A stretch of DNA of 64,000 nt, taken from Ananas comosus. Lineage: Eukaryota > Streptophyta > Magnoliopsida > Poales > Bromeliaceae. The stretch covers positions 13,886,116 to 13,950,115 of the forward strand of contig NC_033623.1 in NCBI RefSeq assembly GCF_001540865.1, written 5' to 3'. Of this stretch, positions 60,561-64,000 are shown piece by piece (the first letter of the stretch is position 1; every line of letters begins with the position of its first letter). The notes under the pieces are model-generated. The model was not told where the DNA came from. It did no database searches and was given only the letters and a program-made list of their open reading frames with translations. Both the position numbers and the translations under genes were made by a program.

Positions 60561-60937
60561 TTAAAATTTTTATATGCTTGTTAGGATTATATATGAGATA
60601 GAAAAAGAAACATAAATAAGCGAAAAACGGTGATTCATTCGCCGTCTTTGTGAAAAATTAAGAAGATTCACCATCTTCATAAAAAATATTGGCCCTCACA
60701 CGTATGTGGCGAAAGAAGAGTTAATTTGACAAATATGATTTTAAGAGAAATGTTTTATAAATTTTAAAATTTTGGAGAATTGTTTTATAAAAAAGTCCAA
60801 TAGGGGGGAGGAATCTTAAAGCTACGTGTGCTGCTCTTTCGAGCGTGCTCTGGACCATAACATAATATTAACATGTGCTCCACTGCTGCGCCAAATGGTG
60901 ACTCAAACCTTTTGCCTCTTAGCAATATTTTTTTATT

Positions 60938-61192
60938 GGGAAAACTTTAAATACCATTTTAATTCTATTTTTTTCTTAGTAACAAATTACAATCATGTTA
61001 ATATAAAAATTCGATAAATTATAGAATATTAAAATAAATATTTAATAAATCATAGATAGGATATATGAAGTTTTTTTATATGTACATGATTTAAAAAAGA
61101 GTTAACGGATACGCTGAGAAAAAGAAAAAAAAAATCACAAGACACTAAAGTGAAAAACCGTGAAACAATAAAGATGGTATTTGAAGTTTATC
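60938..61192. mobile_element. Mutator-like MITE family A, copy 4 (degraded)
   Basis: Left end GGGAAAACTTTAAATACC; right end, reversed, GATAAACTTCAAATACC. The interior keeps traces of the family (CACAAGACACTAAAGTG). The left flank TTTTTTATT reappears a few bases beyond the right end after a T run, so the duplication is only approximate. Confidence 0.6.
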
Positions 61193-61735
61193 TTTTTTTT
61201 TTTTATTTCAAAACCATTTCAAAAAATCAATTATTGTCCGGTGTCTGATAGTAGTTCGACTAGTAAACCTATGAACTTTTTTTTTTTTTTGGTTAAATGG
61301 ATACTTTTTTTCATCTGAAATTTATAGATTCTTCATTTTATTTCTCTAGTACGTTTAGATGGCCTGCAAAGTCTCACATAAGGAAAAAAAAAAATCATGC
61401 AATTCGCACGATTGTAGTGATTATTATTATTATTACAATAATAAGAGATGAAATTGAGGCGTCATAGATGCACGGTGTATGGATGAGCAAATGCACTGGC
61501 TCTAAGCAACATTTTATTTATTTTTCTCAAAAAGGGCCAAAAGAAAAATTCGCAAAGTGGGACCAACCATCGCGATTTAACTTTATTAACGAATTATATT
61601 CCACAAATTGCGGCGTGACTCCTCTAATATTTGCAACTTGGATGGCTCGTTTTTCCTTTCCAAAGTGACAAAGATCGCGACGCCACGTTTCTATTCACTT
61701 ATTATTATTTCAAGAGCAACGCTACTGGTGCATAA

Positions 61736-61891
61736 CCGACTGTCCTTAGCGCAAGTGACAAAAAATTTAGTAGTTGATATCCAAGCTAGGTTTTAAGTTC
61801 GAATTCTGATTGATTCATATTTTTAAATAAATTTATTTTTAAATAAAATAAACAAAGCGGGTAGTATGGTATCTATCTTTCAAAAAAAAAA
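61736..61891 (+). mobile_element. tRNA-derived SINE, copy with poly-A tail
   Basis: Plus-oriented: starts CCGACTGTCCTTAGCGCAAG, B-box region AAGTTCGAATTC, body with AAATAAAATAAACAAAGCGG, tail A10 at 61882-61891. The flanks CTACTGGTGCA and CTACTCATGCA may be a decayed target-site duplication. Confidence 0.78.
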
Positions 61892-62462
61892 TTCTACTCA
61901 TGCACTTCAATTTTACATTCTCAGTTTTCATGCACTTGTTTTATTATTTTTTTACGTTTTTACTAAATTTTTTTAAAAAATCAATGCTTAAATCTAAGAG
62001 TGTAAAATATATATTTTCCATAGAGGAGGTAAAGCACCATTTTCCTTCTCTTTTTAGAGATTACATTATGAAATCATATATAACTCCGCAAATTGTAGCT
62101 AGAGACTACTTTATTATTGTATTATTTTGTTTTGTTTTTTTTTTCAGAATGTAAAGAGGCTATTTATGGGGTGACAAAATGATTTATAAGAAAAATATAT
62201 TGAGAAACATACGCAGATTTTACTAGATGGATGACAAATAGTGTGCTCTTCACAGTACCCAACGCCTATAACGAAACATTTCAACAGCAAACCATGATTA
62301 TAATCCAATACTAGAAAAAGTTTGGATTAAGTAAAAAACTCGCAAATTTATATCGTTTGATTGACGATTTTATAGAGAAAAAGCTACTGCTACTGCTTTA
62401 CATTGATTTTTCTATTGAACTGATCTGGATTTATAACACGTGACGTTTTCTTTTTTTCTTTT
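61892..62462. other. Intergenic, nothing recognised
   Basis: AT-rich, with a short hydrophobic plus-strand frame (61900-62154) lacking any known domain. Confidence 0.45.
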
Positions 62463-62630
62463 CTTTTCTTTTTTTTTTTTTTCGTAGATATAGATACCAC
62501 GCTGCCTGTTTCATTTTTATTTTACTTAAAAATAAACTTAGCTGGAAATATAAATCAATTAGAATTCGAATTTGGGTCTCGAGTACCAACCACCAAACCC
62601 TCTGCCACTTGCTCTAGAAAAGATCGGTCC
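62463..62630 (-). mobile_element. tRNA-derived SINE, copy left of a single N
   Basis: Minus-oriented copy with its T-rich tail at 62463-62482, AAATAAACTTAGCTGG in the body and head GGACCGATCTTTTCTAGAGC (reversed). Followed 11 bp later by an N and a second, closely similar copy. Confidence 0.8.
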
Positions 62631-62642
62631 TGCAAACATTCN

Positions 62643-62775
62643 TAGCACGCTAACCGTTTCGTTTATTTCATTTAGAAATAAACTTAGCTGGAAATGTGAA
62701 TCAATTAGGATGCGAATTTGGGTCTCGAGTACTAACCATCAAATCTTTTGCCACTTGCTTTAGAAACGGTCGGTA
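62643..62775 (-). mobile_element. tRNA-derived SINE, copy right of a single N
   Basis: Minus-oriented copy (TTTCGTTTATTTCATTTAG, AAATAAACTTAGCTGG, ending GAAACGGTCGGT). Same orientation as the copy at 62463-62630 and starting at the N, without its own T-rich tail. Confidence 0.78.
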
Positions 62776-64000
62776 AAATCTCAGTTTCTAAAAAAAAAAT
62801 TTATTAATGAATAGTTAGGTGTGGGGTTTTAGTATGGAATTTACAAGCTTGTTTAAAAAATAAATAATAGAAAAACTACAAAACTATATATATTTTCTGG
62901 GTTGTCGAAAGTTATTAAATATTTTTTGGAGTTAAATAATTTGATTGTCAAATACTTAATGCTTCTTCTTAAAATTTGAGGACTTATTCAGAAAAGTCAA
63001 ACAAACCAAGCATATATTAATTCTAAGTTCTTTATTGGCAAAGTTCAATGAAACGAATGATTTAGATATTATAAAATTCGCGCCAGGCTAATAATATTCT
63101 GCGTAAGTATAAAACAACATTGAAAGAGATCTAATCAAAATTGTATACTCATGGAATCTCAAATTCTTACACTCTTAACAAGGACAGGTAACTTGGCAAC
63201 CTTGCCAATCAATTATTAATAATATAAAATAATATTTAATATATATGGGAAAATTGGTCTCACAAACTGCGTGGACAATAACTTTGAAGGGAAAGAGTCC
63301 TTCGATCTAATTCAATTCCTGCTATGAAATTGTTGACTACAAACTTAGGAAAAGCATCTTCAAGGACAAATGAAATTTAGAATAATAAGTTCTATGCACA
63401 GTAATTATCATCATATTTTTTTTTTAGTGACCATTTCTTTGGCCTTATTATTGTTCCTGGCACGCGGTTAGGTTATAGTAATTTTAAATACCAAGAATCG
63501 CGGAATATTCCAGTGAAAAGATTATGTTGTTTTCTTGTAAGACCCCAAATAGTTCTATATATATATATATGATATAATCGGACTAATACTTTTAACCCAG
63601 CTCAAATATTTTGAGCGGTGATTAAGCCCAAAAGATTAAAAGAGTTAAACGTGTTAAGATAGAAGTAGTTTTAGAATCGATGGATGACCTCCCGAAGAGT
63701 TGGGACGTCACATTGCTAACACGTTTTGATTGGTTTGCATTTATTCCAAATTGACTATTTTATGATTGTAAATTAGCATCCATAGCCCTATGCGGTGCCT
63801 ATGTCATTTTTTTCTCTATTTTTATTTTATGAGGATAAATTTAAAAATAAAAATAAAAGAGAAAAATACAACACGCAACCAAAGCGAAAACTTTAGTTAT
63901 CAATGGAAGCTAGAGTACCTAAGTATATTGGCCTCTGTAATAAAACTCGTCCCAAATATGCACTCATTGTCCTTTCTCATCTTTCGCATTAGTCCATAAG
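62776..64000. other. Intergenic, nothing recognised
   Basis: AT-rich sequence to the window end, with a short TA run near 63558-63571. No gene or bounded element recognised. Confidence 0.45.

Overview
This is a stretch of plant nuclear genome: AT-rich, intron-bearing genes with very GC-rich first exons, many microsatellites, and short non-coding transposons filling the spaces between genes. The GC-rich 5' exons point to a monocot. A commelinid such as pineapple is my guess from the look of the repeats, not something the sequence proves. I see no prokaryotic operon, CRISPR array or viral genome.

Genes, left to right. (1) 1-1522, minus: 5' part of a GPI-anchored LysM receptor-like protein (LYM/LYP family), three exons, running off the left edge. 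(2) 12587-16991, plus: complete ten-exon O-fucosyltransferase-family protein of 586 residues, with a probable 3'-UTR intron that carries a transposon. (3) 19199-28596, minus: complete eleven-exon ESV1 (EARLY STARVATION 1), a tryptophan-rich plastid starch-binding protein of 412 residues, convergent with gene 2. (4) 33745-39174, plus: complete ten-exon polygalacturonase (GH28), 404 residues, whose first coding exon appears to be just the ATG. (5) 40108-43997, minus: four-exon DUF630/DUF632 protein (NRG2/REL2 type), 776 residues, convergent with gene 4, with an apparent local frame excursion in its N-terminal domain. (6) 58091-58883, minus: DUF241-family gene, apparently frameshifted and cut off at its N-terminus by a single-N assembly join. 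Exon phases were checked by hand: genes 2-5 are uninterrupted reading frames from start to stop. The genes have unrelated roles (pattern recognition, glycosylation, starch turnover, pectin breakdown, nutrient or leaf-shape signalling), as is normal for a eukaryotic chromosome.

The rest is mostly mobile DNA. Several elements can be defined to the base by target-site duplications (TSDs): a 241-bp SMART/TRIM-type LTR element at 50433-50673 (5-bp TSD, tRNA-Met primer site); a Mutator-like MITE family with 9-bp TSDs (5950, 20768, 29065, and probably 60938); a second Mutator-like MITE at 26947-27343; a GTGCC-rich hAT-like MITE in two copies (17563 and 31857); a hAT-like element with internal 79-bp tandem repeats (44595-45131); a PIF/Harbinger-like element with TTA TSD (53631-54480); a tRNA-derived SINE family, two copies with perfect 15-16 bp TSDs; and a train of TA-anchored inverted-repeat elements at 8917-10969. 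Five single N characters all lie at low-complexity or repeated sequence and look like collapsed assembly gaps. I did not find a convincingly new biological system. The most distinctive items are the tiny LTR element, the SINE family, the TA-anchored train and the small gene-structure oddities.
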